Source: a virus. Taken from it: DNA of 29,228 nt. Positions 12,729 through 21,506 of the stretch are shown one piece after another. The notes under the pieces were generated by a model. The model made no database searches. It had not been told where the DNA came from and saw only the letters and a list, made by a program, of their open reading frames with translations. A program made the translations under genes and the position numbers. The stretch's first letter is position 1, and every line of letters begins with the position of its first letter. The stretch lies in IMG/VR virus record IMGVR_UViG_3300045933_000157, positions 1 to 29,228 of that record. The stretch is one strand, 5' to 3'.

Positions 12729-14387
12729 ATGTCGCCCGCGCGTCCGAAATGGCTCGATGCGCTCTCGCGCAACCCCGTGCACAAATGGGTCGAAGGCGAA
12801 TGGCTCCGCGCCGTGAGCCAGCCCGGCGTTTGGTATGACGAGCGCGCCGCCAAGATCGCCGTGCAATTCTTTCCGAATTATTTGCGCATGACGACCGGGC
12901 GCTGGACGAAGAAAAAGTTTGTGCTTCGCGACTGGCAGGCGGCCATTGTCTCGATGCTCTTCGGCCTCAAGCGCAAGGACGGCACGCGGCTTTATCGGCG
13001 CGTGCTGATCTGGATGGGCCGCAAGAATGGCAAGAGCGAGTTTGCCGCCGGGCTGATGCTCCTCGCTTGGCTATTCGACGGCGAGCTCGGCGGCGAGGCT
13101 TACATCATTGCCTCGACCGAGAAGCAAGCGCAGATCGTCTTTCAGCGCGCCGTGCGTATGGTGCAATTCTCGCCGTCGCTCCCGAAATATGTCGACGCGC
13201 TCAAGACCTCGCTTTATTGCACGGCGCTCGGCGCGGTGATCCGCCCGCTCACTGGCGCGAGCGAGGGCAAGCACGGGCTCTCGTGCTCCATTCTCGTCGG
13301 CGACGAAATGCACGAGTGGCGGAACGGCGATCTCTATGAGTTCGTGCACCAGTCCGAGCTATCGCGGGAGGAGCCGCTCGACATTCTCATCAGCACGGCC
13401 GGGCAAGCGCGTAAGAGCCATGGGTGGGTGCTGTGGGAGGAATCGCTTAAGATCGCGGACGGCACTTTCGATATTCCGAATACGCTGGTGGTGATCTATG
13501 CGCCCGACGCCGAGGACGACTGGCGCGAGCCGACGACATGGGCGAAGGCAAATCCGAACCTCGGGCATTCGATCAAGCTTGCGGATTTGCGCGAGGAGTA
13601 TGCGAAGGCGATCAACAGCCCGCGCGTGGAGAACAATTTCAAGCGCTATCATTTGAACCTATGGGTCGGGCAAGACCAGCGCTGGCTATCGGTCGAGCAA
13701 TGGCGCGTCGGCTCCGGCCGCCCTTCGCTCGGGGCGGACGCGCGCTGGCGCTCCTTCGCCGAGGCGCTTCGCGGGCGCGAATGCTATGGCGCAATTGACT
13801 TGTCGAGCGTCTCGGATTTGACGTGCGTGCTCTGGCTCTTTCCGCCGCGCTCGGAGGAGGAGAAGTGGCTCGTGCTCCCGCGCTTTTGGGTGCCCGCCGA
13901 GAATATCGAGACGCGCTCGCGGCGCGACCGCGTGCCCTACGATATTTGGCGGGAGCGCAAGGCGGTCGAGCCGACGCACGGAAATGTTGTGGACTATGAC
14001 GCTGTGATCGAGGCGGTCCATCAGGGCGTCGAGGCATTCTCGGTCAAGCAAATCGGTTACGACCCCTACAATGCAACCGCGACCGTGAACACGCTCATGA
14101 AGGACGGCGTGCCCTTGATGCTGATGCGGCAGGGGGTGCAAACCTTGAGCGGGGCGTCGAAGCAATTGGAGCGGCTCTGCGCCTCGGCCCGCATTGACGC
14201 GGGCGGGCACCCGGTCATGGACTGGATGGTGTCGAACGTCGCCAAGCTTGAGGACTCGAACGGAAATATAAAACCTGATAAGGCTAGGTCGTCGGAGAAG
14301 ATCGACGGCATATCTTGCCTCGTCATGGCGCTCGCGCTAGCGGACGGACAGCAACAAGAAAAACTGTACCAAGTGATCGTTGTCTGA
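12729..14387 (+). CDS. Phage terminase large subunit (HK97/P27-partner type)
   Basis: A 552-residue packaging motor and nuclease. Walker A is GRKNGKS (residues 97-103), Walker B VGDEMHEW with Asp192-Glu193, and a C-motif-like STAGQA follows. The RNase-H-like nuclease domain supplies acidic residues at Asp357 (AIDLSSVSDLT), Asp445 (GYDPYNA) and Asp526 (EKIDGISCLVMALAL). Length is typical of the Terminase_1 family. It pumps DNA into the procapsid and cuts the concatemer. No frame disruption seen. Confidence 0.95.
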   Translation: MSPARPKWLDALSRNPVHKWVEGEWLRAVSQPGVWYDERAAKIAVQFFPNYLRMTTGRWTKKKFVLRDWQAAIVSMLFGLKRKDGTRLYRRVLIWMGRKNGKSEFAAGLMLLAWLFDGELGGEAYIIASTEKQAQIVFQRAVRMVQFSPSLPKYVDALKTSLYCTALGAVIRPLTGASEGKHGLSCSILVGDEMHEWRNGDLYEFVHQSELSREEPLDILISTAGQARKSHGWVLWEESLKIADGTFDIPNTLVVIYAPDAEDDWREPTTWAKANPNLGHSIKLADLREEYAKAINSPRVENNFKRYHLNLWVGQDQRWLSVEQWRVGSGRPSLGADARWRSFAEALRGRECYGAIDLSSVSDLTCVLWLFPPRSEEEKWLVLPRFWVPAENIETRSRRDRVPYDIWRERKAVEPTHGNVVDYDAVIEAVHQGVEAFSVKQIGYDPYNATATVNTLMKDGVPLMLMRQGVQTLSGASKQLERLCASARIDAGGHPVMDWMVSNVAKLEDSNGNIKPDKARSSEKIDGISCLVMALALADGQQQEKLYQVIVV

Positions 14388-14401
14388 CAGAGGGGTCGTC
14401 C

Positions 14402-16354
14402 ATGGACATGCAGCGGGCCTATGCGTTCCTCGAATGCAAGGCGGTCGATGAGGACCAGCGAATCATCACCGGCATTGCCACGACGCCGACGCCTGATCGA
14501 GCGGGCGACATCATCGAGCCGCTCGGCGTCACCTTCAAAAATCCTTTGCCGCTTCTTTGGCAGCACCGGCACGCGGAGCCGATAGGGCAGACGCGCTTCA
14601 AGAAGCCGACGAAGCAGGGCATCGAATTCGAGGCGCGGATTCCGAAAGTCACGGAGCCGGGCAAGCTAAAGGATCGCGTGGACGAAGCTTGGCAGTCGCT
14701 CAAGCATGGCCTTGTGCGCGCGGTCTCAATCGGCTTTCTGCCGAAAGAATTGTCGTTCATGGAGGACGGCGGTATCCACTTCATCGAAAGTGAAGTGCTG
14801 GAATTGTCGCTCGTTACGATCCCGATGAATGCTGACGCGCGGATCGAAACGATCAAAGCAATCGACGCCCCGCTGCTGGCCGCGTCTGGCATGTCGGCGG
14901 GCGCTCGTCCCCAACCACCCGGCGTCGCGGGAAAATCGAAAGCACAACCCATGAAGACGATTCAAGAGCAGATCCAAGGCTTCGAGGCTTCGCGCGCCGC
15001 CAAGGTGGCTCGCATGGCTTCGATCATGTCATCGGAGGAGGGCGCGACGCTCAATGCGGAGCAAGCCACCGAGTATGACGATATCGAGCGGGAGGTCGGC
15101 GCTATCGACGCGCATCTTGTTCGCTTGCGCAAGCAAGAAGAGTTGAACAAGACCAAGGCCGCTCCGGTCGTCGCTCCTCCGGCCGTTCCGGCTATCGAGG
15201 CGGCGAGCGCCGCGCGCGCTGGCACCATTGTGCAAGTGCTCCCGAAGAAGCTGCCGCCCGGCATTCCCTTCGTGCGCATGGTCGGCGCGCTGGCAATGAC
15301 GCGCGGCAACCGGCACGAGGCGGCGGAGATCGCGAAGCGATGGTCCGACTCCTCGCCGGAAGTCGAGGCGATCCTCCGCACGCCGATGGACGTTATCGAG
15401 CGCGTGGCGGTCTCGCCGGGCACGACCACCAACCCGACGTGGGCGCAGCCGCTCGTCAACTATCAGATCATGGCCTCGGAGTTCATCGAGTATCTCCGGC
15501 CGCTGACCGTGATCGGGCGCATCCAAGGCTTCCGCCGCGTGCCCTTCAATATCAAGGTGCCGCGCCAGACGGCGGGCGCCGCGGTCAACTGGGTCGGCGA
15601 GACGAAGGTCAAGCCGCTGTCCAGCTTGGCGTTCGATACGCTCACTCTCGACTGGTACAAGATCGCGGGCATCGTTCCGCTCTCGGAGGAATTGGTGAGG
15701 TTCTCCTCGCCGTCCGCCGAGCTGCTGGTGCGCGACGACCTTGCCGCCGCCATTGTTCAGTTCATGGATTCGGAATTCCTCGACCCGACCAAGGCGGTCG
15801 CGGCGGGCGTCTCTCCGGCTTCCGTGACCAATGGCGTGACGCCAACGCCAGCCTCGGGCACCACGGCGGCGGCGTTCCGGACTGACGTCAAGAATATGAT
15901 GGCGTCGTTCATCACGGCGGGCTTGCCGGTGTCCAGCGGCGTTTGGATCATGAAGCAGTCGCGCGCAATGGCGCTTTCGCTCATGAACAATGCGCTGGGT
16001 CAAAGCGAGTTCGGCAATATCACCATGACGGGCGGCACGCTCCTCGGCTTCCCAGTGGTGACCTCGGAAGCGGTGCAAGCGACTGGCGGCTCGCCCGCGA
16101 ACGGCGACAACATCATTTTCCTCATCCCGAGCGAGATCATGTTGGCCGACGAGGGCGGCATCAATATCGACGTCAGCCGCGAGGCTTCGCTGCAAATGGA
16201 GTCGACTCCCGACTCGCCGCCGGTTGCGGGGACGGTGCTCGTCTCGCTCTGGCAGCATAACCTCATCGCCGTCAAAGCCGAGCGTTATATCAACTGGCAA
16301 AAGCGGCGCGCGGGAGCCGTCGCCTACATCTCCTTCGCGAAGTATTCACCATAA
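14402..16354 (+). CDS. Fused prohead protease and HK97-type major capsid protein
   Basis: A 650-residue fusion. Residues 1-~165 are an HK97-type prohead protease: IITGIATTPTPDRAGDII, catalytic His55 in LLWQHRHAEPIG, Ser109 in AVSIGFLP, then VLELSLVTIPMNADA. A Ser/Ala/Pro linker leads to a coiled scaffold-like delta domain (MKTIQEQIQGFEASRAAKVA from residue 184, then a Glu-rich helix) and an HK97 coat domain (TTTNPTWAQPLVNYQIMASE, PRQTAGAAVNWVGETK, WYKIAGIVPLSEELVRFSSP, GVWIMKQSRAMALSLMNNAL). In HK97 these are separate genes; fusions are known in some phages. Cleavage at the delta/coat boundary is expected. The start follows AGAGGGG; an in-frame ATG at 14951 could give a capsid-only product. 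Confidence 0.93.
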   Translation: MDMQRAYAFLECKAVDEDQRIITGIATTPTPDRAGDIIEPLGVTFKNPLPLLWQHRHAEPIGQTRFKKPTKQGIEFEARIPKVTEPGKLKDRVDEAWQSLKHGLVRAVSIGFLPKELSFMEDGGIHFIESEVLELSLVTIPMNADARIETIKAIDAPLLAASGMSAGARPQPPGVAGKSKAQPMKTIQEQIQGFEASRAAKVARMASIMSSEEGATLNAEQATEYDDIEREVGAIDAHLVRLRKQEELNKTKAAPVVAPPAVPAIEAASAARAGTIVQVLPKKLPPGIPFVRMVGALAMTRGNRHEAAEIAKRWSDSSPEVEAILRTPMDVIERVAVSPGTTTNPTWAQPLVNYQIMASEFIEYLRPLTVIGRIQGFRRVPFNIKVPRQTAGAAVNWVGETKVKPLSSLAFDTLTLDWYKIAGIVPLSEELVRFSSPSAELLVRDDLAAAIVQFMDSEFLDPTKAVAAGVSPASVTNGVTPTPASGTTAAAFRTDVKNMMASFITAGLPVSSGVWIMKQSRAMALSLMNNALGQSEFGNITMTGGTLLGFPVVTSEAVQATGGSPANGDNIIFLIPSEIMLADEGGINIDVSREASLQMESTPDSPPVAGTVLVSLWQHNLIAVKAERYINWQKRRAGAVAYISFAKYSP

Positions 16355-16368
16355 GCGAAGTAGAGCGC

Positions 16369-16400
16369 GCGAGGATCGGTCAGCGGTGCCCGATCCTCGC
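16369..16400 (+). other. Strong hairpin after the capsid gene
   Basis: Perfect 11-base inverted repeat GCGAGGATCGG (16369-16379) / CCGATCCTCGC (16390-16400) with a ten-base loop, just after the capsid stop. No T run follows, so it is more likely a stability, processing or partial attenuation element that separates capsid expression from the genes downstream than a full terminator. Confidence 0.72.
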
Positions 16401-16426
16401 ATCGCGACTCTTCAAGGAGGTTGGGC

Positions 16427-16747
16427 ATGGCGCGTCGCATGAAGCTTACAGCGAAGGAATTCCACTACCTCAAGACGCTGTATGAGGGCGACGAATTCGA
16501 ACTTGAGCGCGACGACCATGGCATTGTGCTTGAGGCGCTCGGCGTCGCGAAATTCGCCGAGGAGCAAGCGCCGCCCGCGCAAGCGAAGCTGGCCGCCGCT
16601 GTGCTGGCGCCAGCGTCGGAGCCCGCCGCTCCTCCGGCCGAGCCGCCGATCCCTATCCTGACCACCGAGTCAGCGGCGCCGTTGCTGGGCCGCGACGCTC
16701 CCGAGGAGAAGAAGCGATACCCTCGCCGCGATCTGCCGCGCAAATGA
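16427..16747 (+). CDS. Hypothetical small head-region protein
   Basis: A 106-residue protein starting MARRMKLTAKEFHYLKTLYE with AAGGAGG six bases upstream; a TTG two codons earlier is rejected because it abuts the ribosome binding site. The N-terminal 40 residues look folded (KEFHYLKTLYEGDEFELERD, IVLEALGVAKF); the rest is an Ala/Pro-rich linker ending in a basic RYPRRDLPRK. Its place between capsid and portal suggests a head accessory or assembly role, but no family is recognised. Confidence 0.7.
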   Translation: MARRMKLTAKEFHYLKTLYEGDEFELERDDHGIVLEALGVAKFAEEQAPPAQAKLAAAVLAPASEPAAPPAEPPIPILTTESAAPLLGRDAPEEKKRYPRRDLPRK

Positions 16748-16757
16748 GGCTGGTAAG

Positions 16758-18215
16758 GTGCGACTCTTCGGCTTCGAGATCACCAAGGCGGTCCCCACAG
16801 ACGCCTCAAGCGTTCCGGTAACAATTCCCGGCGACCGTGGCTCATGGTGGTGGCCGATAGTGCGCGAGCCCTATACCGGCGCATGGCAACGCAACGACGA
16901 ATTGCGGCTTGAGACAATTCTCGTCTACAGCACGGTGTTCGCTTGCGTGACGCTCATTGCGAGCGATGTCGGCAAGATCGGCTTGCGGCTGGTCGAGGAG
17001 GACAGCAATGGGATATGGGTGCCGAAGAATGTGCCCGCCTTCTCGCCGGTCCTTCGCAAGCCGAATCGTTATCAGACGCGAATCAAGTTCATCGAAAGCT
17101 GGGTTAGCTCGAAGCTGATCCATGGCAATACCTATGTGCTCAAGGAGCGCGATGATCGCGGCGTCGTGGTCGCGCTCTATGTGCTCGACCCGACGCGGGT
17201 GAAGGTGCTGGTCGCTCCGGACGGCGCGGTCTATTACGACCTCTATACCGACAACCTCGCGGGCATTGAGGTTGACAAGGTCGCGGTTCCGGCGAGCGAG
17301 ATCATTCACGACACCATGATCTGTCTCTATCACCCGCTGGTCGGCGTATCGCCCATGACGGCGTGCGCTATCGCGGCGACGCAAGGGCTGGCGATCCAGC
17401 GCTCCTCCGCCAAGCTGTTTCGCAATGGCGCGGTGCCCGGCGGCATTATCTCGGCGCCCGGCCCGATCAAGGACGACCAAGCGCAACGGATCAAAGACTA
17501 TTGGGAACGCAACTACACCGGCGAGAATGTCGGCAAGGTCGCGGTGCTCGGCGACGGCTTGACCTATTCACAAATTGCGATCAAGGCCGAAGAGGCGCAA
17601 CTGATCGAGCAATTGAAGTGGACGAGCGAGAGCGTGTGTTCGGTCTTTCATGTGCCGCCCTTCATGGTCGGCGTCGGGCCAATGCCGAGCTACAACAATG
17701 TGGAAGCGCTCAACCAACAATACTATTCGCAATGCTTGCAGACCTTCATCGAGAGCATCGAGCTCTCGCTCGACGAAGGGCTCGGGCTCACCGCCGTGCA
17801 AGGCAAGACCTACGGCACAGAGTTCGATCTCGAAGACCTGTTGCGCATGGATACCGCGACCAAAGTGAAGTCGTGGAGCGATCTCGTCAAAGGCGCCATC
17901 GCTTCGCCGAACGAGGCGCGGTTCGCTTTTAACCTTGCGCCGGTCGCTGGCGGCGAGACGCCGCTCGCGCAGCAACAGAACTATTCGCTCGAAGCGCTGG
18001 CGAAGCGCGACGCGCGCGACGATCCTTTCGGCACGGCGGCGCCCGAGCCGGAGAGCGAGCCGGAGCCGGAGCCCGACGAAGAAGAGGAGCCCGACGAGGA
18101 CGAGGAGAAGGACAAGGAGGAGGGTGAGGACGAGAAAAGCGTGCTCGCCGATCTCGTTGCTATCGCGGCGGCGGAGCTACGCTTGCGGCTCTTTCAACCG
18201 GGCATCATGCAATGA
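16758..18215 (+). CDS. HK97-family portal protein
   Basis: A 485-residue portal forming the dodecameric DNA channel at one capsid vertex. Recognisable elements: VYSTVFACVTLIASDVGKIG near the N-terminus, VSSKLIHGNTYVLKERD, LVGVSPMTACAIAATQGLAI, LFRNGAVPGGIISAPGPIKD, GKVAVLGDGLTYSQIAIKAE, and FHVPPFMVGV. The C-terminus is an unusual Glu/Asp/Pro-rich tail of about 30 residues (EPEPEPDEEEEP..) before a final hydrophobic helix. GTG start with a weak ribosome binding site. In most HK97-type phages the portal precedes protease and capsid; here it follows them. Confidence 0.94.
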   Translation: MRLFGFEITKAVPTDASSVPVTIPGDRGSWWWPIVREPYTGAWQRNDELRLETILVYSTVFACVTLIASDVGKIGLRLVEEDSNGIWVPKNVPAFSPVLRKPNRYQTRIKFIESWVSSKLIHGNTYVLKERDDRGVVVALYVLDPTRVKVLVAPDGAVYYDLYTDNLAGIEVDKVAVPASEIIHDTMICLYHPLVGVSPMTACAIAATQGLAIQRSSAKLFRNGAVPGGIISAPGPIKDDQAQRIKDYWERNYTGENVGKVAVLGDGLTYSQIAIKAEEAQLIEQLKWTSESVCSVFHVPPFMVGVGPMPSYNNVEALNQQYYSQCLQTFIESIELSLDEGLGLTAVQGKTYGTEFDLEDLLRMDTATKVKSWSDLVKGAIASPNEARFAFNLAPVAGGETPLAQQQNYSLEALAKRDARDDPFGTAAPEPESEPEPEPDEEEEPDEDEEKDKEEGEDEKSVLADLVAIAAAELRLRLFQPGIMQ

Positions 18216-19228
18216 TGAAGCACCGCGAGGTCTCGGCGTTGATGGCTGGCATCGCGCCGGTCATTCACAAATTCGTCGAGGCCGCGGTCGAGCGCATTGC
18301 CGCGCCGATCCTCGTGCGCCTCGAAGCGCTTGAGAAGCGCCCGGCGCCGGAGCGCGGCGAGCAAGGCCCGCCCGGCCCGCAAGGCGAGGCTGGCCCGCAA
18401 GGCCAGCCCGGCGAGCGCGGGGAGCCCGGCATGGATGGCGTGCAAGGCCCGCCGGGGCCTTTCGGCTCGGCTGGCGCGCAAGGCTTGCAAGGCTTGCCCG
18501 GCCCGCCCGGCGAGCGCGGCGAGAAGGGCGAGCGCGGCGAGAAGGGTGAACCCGGCTGGGATGGCATCAGGGGCGAGAAGGGCGAGCAAGGAGCGAGCGG
18601 CCCGCAAGGAGAGCGCGGGGAGCAAGGCCCGCAAGGAGAGCGCGGTGCGCTGGGCGTGCAAGGCGCGGTTGGCGCGCCCGGCGCCGATGGTGCTCCCGGC
18701 CCGCAAGGAGCGCCCGGCGCTCCCGGCGCTCCCGGCGCTCCCGGCGAGCAAGGCCCGCCCGGCGAAATGGGACCACAGGGCTTGCCCGGCGCTTGCGGCT
18801 TGCCGGGTCTTGACGGCGCGCATGGCAAAGATGGCCGCGACGGCTTGCCGGGCCTGCCCGGTCGCGACGGCAAGGACGGCGCGCCCGGTGCTCGCGGCGA
18901 GGATGGGTTCGGCTTCGACGAATTCGAGGCCGAGTATGATGGTGAGCGCGCGTTCAAGTTTATTTTCATTCGCGGCGAGCGGCGCAAGGAGTTCGCGTTC
19001 AATTTCCCAGTGCCTATCGAGCGCGGCGTCTATGAGGGCGGGCGGCTTTATCAGCGCGGCGACATTGTCTCGTTCGGCGGCTCCTTCTGGATCGCGCAGC
19101 GCGACACCAAGGCTTATCCCGAAACCAACAAGGACTGGCGGCTGGCGGTGAAGCGCGGGCGCGACGGCAAGGATGGCAAGGACGGCCGGGCTGGCGAGCG
19201 CGGAGCGCCGGGCAAGGATGCGCGCTAA
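18212..19228 (+). CDS. Collagen-like fibre protein with carbohydrate-binding-like C-terminus
   Basis: A 338-residue protein overlapping the portal stop by four bases. After a helical N-terminus (FVEAAVERIAAPILVRLEAL) comes a Gly-X-Y triple-helix region from about residue 49 to 232 (GEQGPPGPQGEAGPQGQPG ... GAPGAPGAPGAPGEQGPPG), which should form a collagen-like trimer. A short globular region (FEAEYDGERAFKFIFIRGER) leads to a chitin-binding/CBM5-12-like module near 273-315 (VYEGGRLYQRGDIVSFGGSF, W, KDWRLAVKRG), then a second short Gly-X-Y tail. Position beside portal and connector suggests a head or neck fibre that binds surface glycans; the sugar target is unknown. Confidence 0.88.
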   Translation: MMKHREVSALMAGIAPVIHKFVEAAVERIAAPILVRLEALEKRPAPERGEQGPPGPQGEAGPQGQPGERGEPGMDGVQGPPGPFGSAGAQGLQGLPGPPGERGEKGERGEKGEPGWDGIRGEKGEQGASGPQGERGEQGPQGERGALGVQGAVGAPGADGAPGPQGAPGAPGAPGAPGEQGPPGEMGPQGLPGACGLPGLDGAHGKDGRDGLPGLPGRDGKDGAPGARGEDGFGFDEFEAEYDGERAFKFIFIRGERRKEFAFNFPVPIERGVYEGGRLYQRGDIVSFGGSFWIAQRDTKAYPETNKDWRLAVKRGRDGKDGKDGRAGERGAPGKDAR

Positions 19229-19821
19229 TGGCGGTGCGTGTGATCACTCCTCCCGCGACTCTCCCGCTCACGCTGGCGGAGGCCAAGGCGCATTTGCGAG
19301 TCGACCATGACGACGAGGACGCGCTGATCTCGACTTACCTCGCGGCGGCGACCAAGCATGCGGAGGAGTTCACCGGCCGGGCCTTCATCACGCAAACGCT
19401 CGAGCTTGTGCTCGATGAGTTCAAGCCGCAAATTTTCATCCCGCGCCCGCCGCTGCAATATGTCATGAGCGTGCTCTATGCCGACGAGCCGAGCGGGGCC
19501 GAGCAATTGCTCACGGAGAACACCGACTATGTGGTCGATACCGCGAACGAGCCGGGCTGGGTGGTGGCGGTTGGCGGAGAGTGGCCGCCTACGCGCGATG
19601 TGGTCAACGCGGTTCGCATCCGCTATGTCGCGGGCTACATCAGTGGCGACTCGCCGCCAGTCGCGTCGGTCCCGGAGGATATCAAAGCGGCGATCCTCCT
19701 GATGACCGGGTCGCTGTATTCGCATCGCGAGAGCGTGGTGGTCGGAACGATCGCGGGGCAGCTACCGTGGAACGCCGAGCAATTGCTGCGGCCGAAGCGG
19801 GTTGAATTGTCGATGGCGTAA
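19228..19821 (+). CDS. Head-tail connector protein (phiE125 gp8 / HK97 gp6-like)
   Basis: A 197-residue protein with the diagnostic N-terminus VITPPATLPLTLAEAKAHLR and DHDDEDALISTYLAAATKHA, a small helical domain that forms the first ring below the portal. The central beta domain (LVLDEFKPQIFIPRPPLQYV ... VRIRYVAGYI) and C-terminal helical segment (VPEDIKAAILLMTGSLYSHR) fit the family length. Its start overlaps the collagen stop by one base (TAATG). Confidence 0.88.
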   Translation: MAVRVITPPATLPLTLAEAKAHLRVDHDDEDALISTYLAAATKHAEEFTGRAFITQTLELVLDEFKPQIFIPRPPLQYVMSVLYADEPSGAEQLLTENTDYVVDTANEPGWVVAVGGEWPPTRDVVNAVRIRYVAGYISGDSPPVASVPEDIKAAILLMTGSLYSHRESVVVGTIAGQLPWNAEQLLRPKRVELSMA

Positions 19822-19846
19822 CCAAAAAAACGAGCGAGGACAGATC

Positions 19847-20113
19847 ATGAGTAATCAGCAATTGCTAGACGCGCACGTTCATGAGATCGAGACGGCGATC
19901 CGCGACATGGTGGTGCAAGCCATGGGAAAGCCGGAGGCCGAAGCGATAGCGCTCCGCCGCGAGGCGCTCTCGCGCTTGCGCGATACGCTCGGCGAGCAGG
20001 ACCGGGCGCTTGCGCACATGCTGGGCCAGCACGAGCCGAAGGTGCACTTCGCCGAATGTGAGCTCGAAGCGCGCTTCGGCGACTTTGCTCCGCCGGAGGA
20101 GCCAAGGCCGTGA
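19847..20113 (+). CDS. Hypothetical small helical protein
   Basis: An 88-residue protein starting MSNQQLLDAHVHEIETAIRD with GCGAGGA upstream; an upstream in-frame start is less likely. Helical, with a repeated charge pattern (IALRREALSRLRDTLGEQDR) suggesting a coiled-coil. No family recognised; in this position it could be a neck or stopper protein. Its stop overlaps the GTG start of the glycosyltransferase (GTGA). Confidence 0.68.
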   Translation: MSNQQLLDAHVHEIETAIRDMVVQAMGKPEAEAIALRREALSRLRDTLGEQDRALAHMLGQHEPKVHFAECELEARFGDFAPPEEPRP

Positions 20114-21156
20114 AGCGCTGGGCGGGCCTCGCGCGCTTCGGCGGCGTGGGCGACAACCTCATCAGCGCGAGCGTGCTGCGTCCCTTGAAGCGGCTCGGCT
20201 ATATGACCGAGGTCATCACTTCGGCGACCAATGCCTCGGTCTTTTTCAACAACCCGTTTCTGGACAAGCTGTCCATTAAGGATGACGTCAAGGACTTGCC
20301 GCAGGGCGACGCCAATGCGTGGCAGCGCTGGTTCGATAGCCGCGCGAAGGAGTACGATCTATTCCTCCACGCCTCGCATTCATGCGAGGGGCGGCATGCG
20401 CTGTTCACGCACATGACCGGCTTTTGGTGGCCGGAGGATTATCGCCGCAGAATGTGCGGCGGGAGCTACCTCGAAACGGTGCACGATATCATCGGCGTGC
20501 CGCATGAGTTTGGCCCGCTATTCTTTCCGACCGACGAAGAGATGGAGTTCGCCGCGCGTATCAAGAGCAAGGTCGGGCGCTGCATTGTCTGGATCGTGAG
20601 CGGCACGCGCATCGACAAAATCTATCCCTACGCGACCTTCGCCATTGCGCGGGTGGTCAAGGAGCTAGGTATTCCGGTTGTGGTCATGGGCGGCCCGAGC
20701 GACCGCGAAATGGAAATGGTGATGACCATTCGCGAGACGGTCAGGCTGACCAACGGCTCGCTCGATGGTTTGCTGTGCGCTGTGCCGGAAAAGAGCGGCG
20801 AGAAGTGCTGGCCGCTCCGCTCGGCGCTCACCTTCGCGGTCAATGCGGACATGCTAGTCTCGCCGGATACCGGACCCGCATGGGCGTGCGCCTTCGTGCC
20901 GATGCCCAAAATTATCATGGTGTCCCATGCCAGCGCCGAGAATATTACAAAGCATTGGATCAATACGACGACGCTTCACGCAGATCCGCAACGCGTGCCT
21001 TGCTGGCCTTGCCATCGCTTGCACAACGATCAAAGCACATGCGTGCCGAATAAAGAAAATACCGGCGCGGCTTGTATCAGCGACATCAGCGTGGAGCGCA
21101 TGGTGCAAGCGGTGTCGGAGAAATGGCAAAGGCCCGCCGCCGCCGCCGCCGCGTAA
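20110..21156 (+). CDS. Glycosyltransferase family 9-like protein
   Basis: A 348-residue protein with the fold of ADP-heptose-type glycosyltransferases: FGGVGDNLISASVLRPLKRL in the N-terminal Rossmann domain and, in the second domain, IPVVVMGGPSDREMEMVMTI and a nucleotide-sugar site DMLVSPDTGPAWACAFVPMP, close to the conserved DTGP-hydrophobic motif of GT9. A Cys-rich stretch follows (CWPCHRLHNDQSTC). It begins with GTG overlapping the preceding stop. It would transfer a sugar to a phage structural protein or to host lipopolysaccharide; acceptor and donor are unknown. Confidence 0.85.
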   Translation: MKRWAGLARFGGVGDNLISASVLRPLKRLGYMTEVITSATNASVFFNNPFLDKLSIKDDVKDLPQGDANAWQRWFDSRAKEYDLFLHASHSCEGRHALFTHMTGFWWPEDYRRRMCGGSYLETVHDIIGVPHEFGPLFFPTDEEMEFAARIKSKVGRCIVWIVSGTRIDKIYPYATFAIARVVKELGIPVVVMGGPSDREMEMVMTIRETVRLTNGSLDGLLCAVPEKSGEKCWPLRSALTFAVNADMLVSPDTGPAWACAFVPMPKIIMVSHASAENITKHWINTTTLHADPQRVPCWPCHRLHNDQSTCVPNKENTGAACISDISVERMVQAVSEKWQRPAAAAAA

Positions 21157-21191
21157 CTACGACGAGTGGCTAGAGTATCGGAGCCGAGGTG

Positions 21192-21506
21192 ATGAAAATT
21201 GGTCTGATCGGGGAGATCGGCCGGGAAATATCGGGTGAGGGCTACGAGCGAATCGACGGGAGTAATATTCCGTTCCGAGTCGCCGAACTCGGCGACTTTC
21301 CGATCACCTTCGTCAATGTGATGTCGGTCTATTGGCGGCCAGCGCGCGCGGCATGGGGCAAGATCAGAGCCATTGCATGTTATCGCGACGGCGCGCACGA
21401 GCCCTTCCTATGCTGCGAGCTAGAGGCGCCGGTCGATCTCAAAGCGCGCGAGACATTCTCGCTCGCGCCCGGCAAGCTAAGGTTTGGGATGAGGTTCAAC
21501 GCATGA
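21192..21506 (+). CDS. Hypothetical small beta-rich protein
   Basis: A 104-residue protein, MKIGLIGEIGREISGEGYER; a GTG one codon earlier (21189) is an equally good start. Beta-rich (ITFVNVMSVYWRPARAAWGK, FLCCELEAPVDLKARETFSL, KLRFGMRF). It is set between two glycosyltransferases and may be a structural or accessory protein; no family recognised. Stop overlaps the next ATG by four bases. Confidence 0.65.
   Translation: MKIGLIGEIGREISGEGYERIDGSNIPFRVAELGDFPITFVNVMSVYWRPARAAWGKIRAIACYRDGAHEPFLCCELEAPVDLKARETFSLAPGKLRFGMRFNA

Noticed and set aside
15029-16300. A 423-codon minus-strand frame opposite the capsid
   Set aside because: Antisense to a recognised coat domain, Arg/His/Asp-rich, without a matching family or start signal.
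18265-19002. A minus-strand Gly/Pro/Ser-rich frame that itself looks collagen-like
   Set aside because: The Gly-X-Y codon pattern (GGC/CCC) reads as Gly-Pro on the opposite strand too; only the plus-strand frame has flanking folded domains and coupling to the portal.
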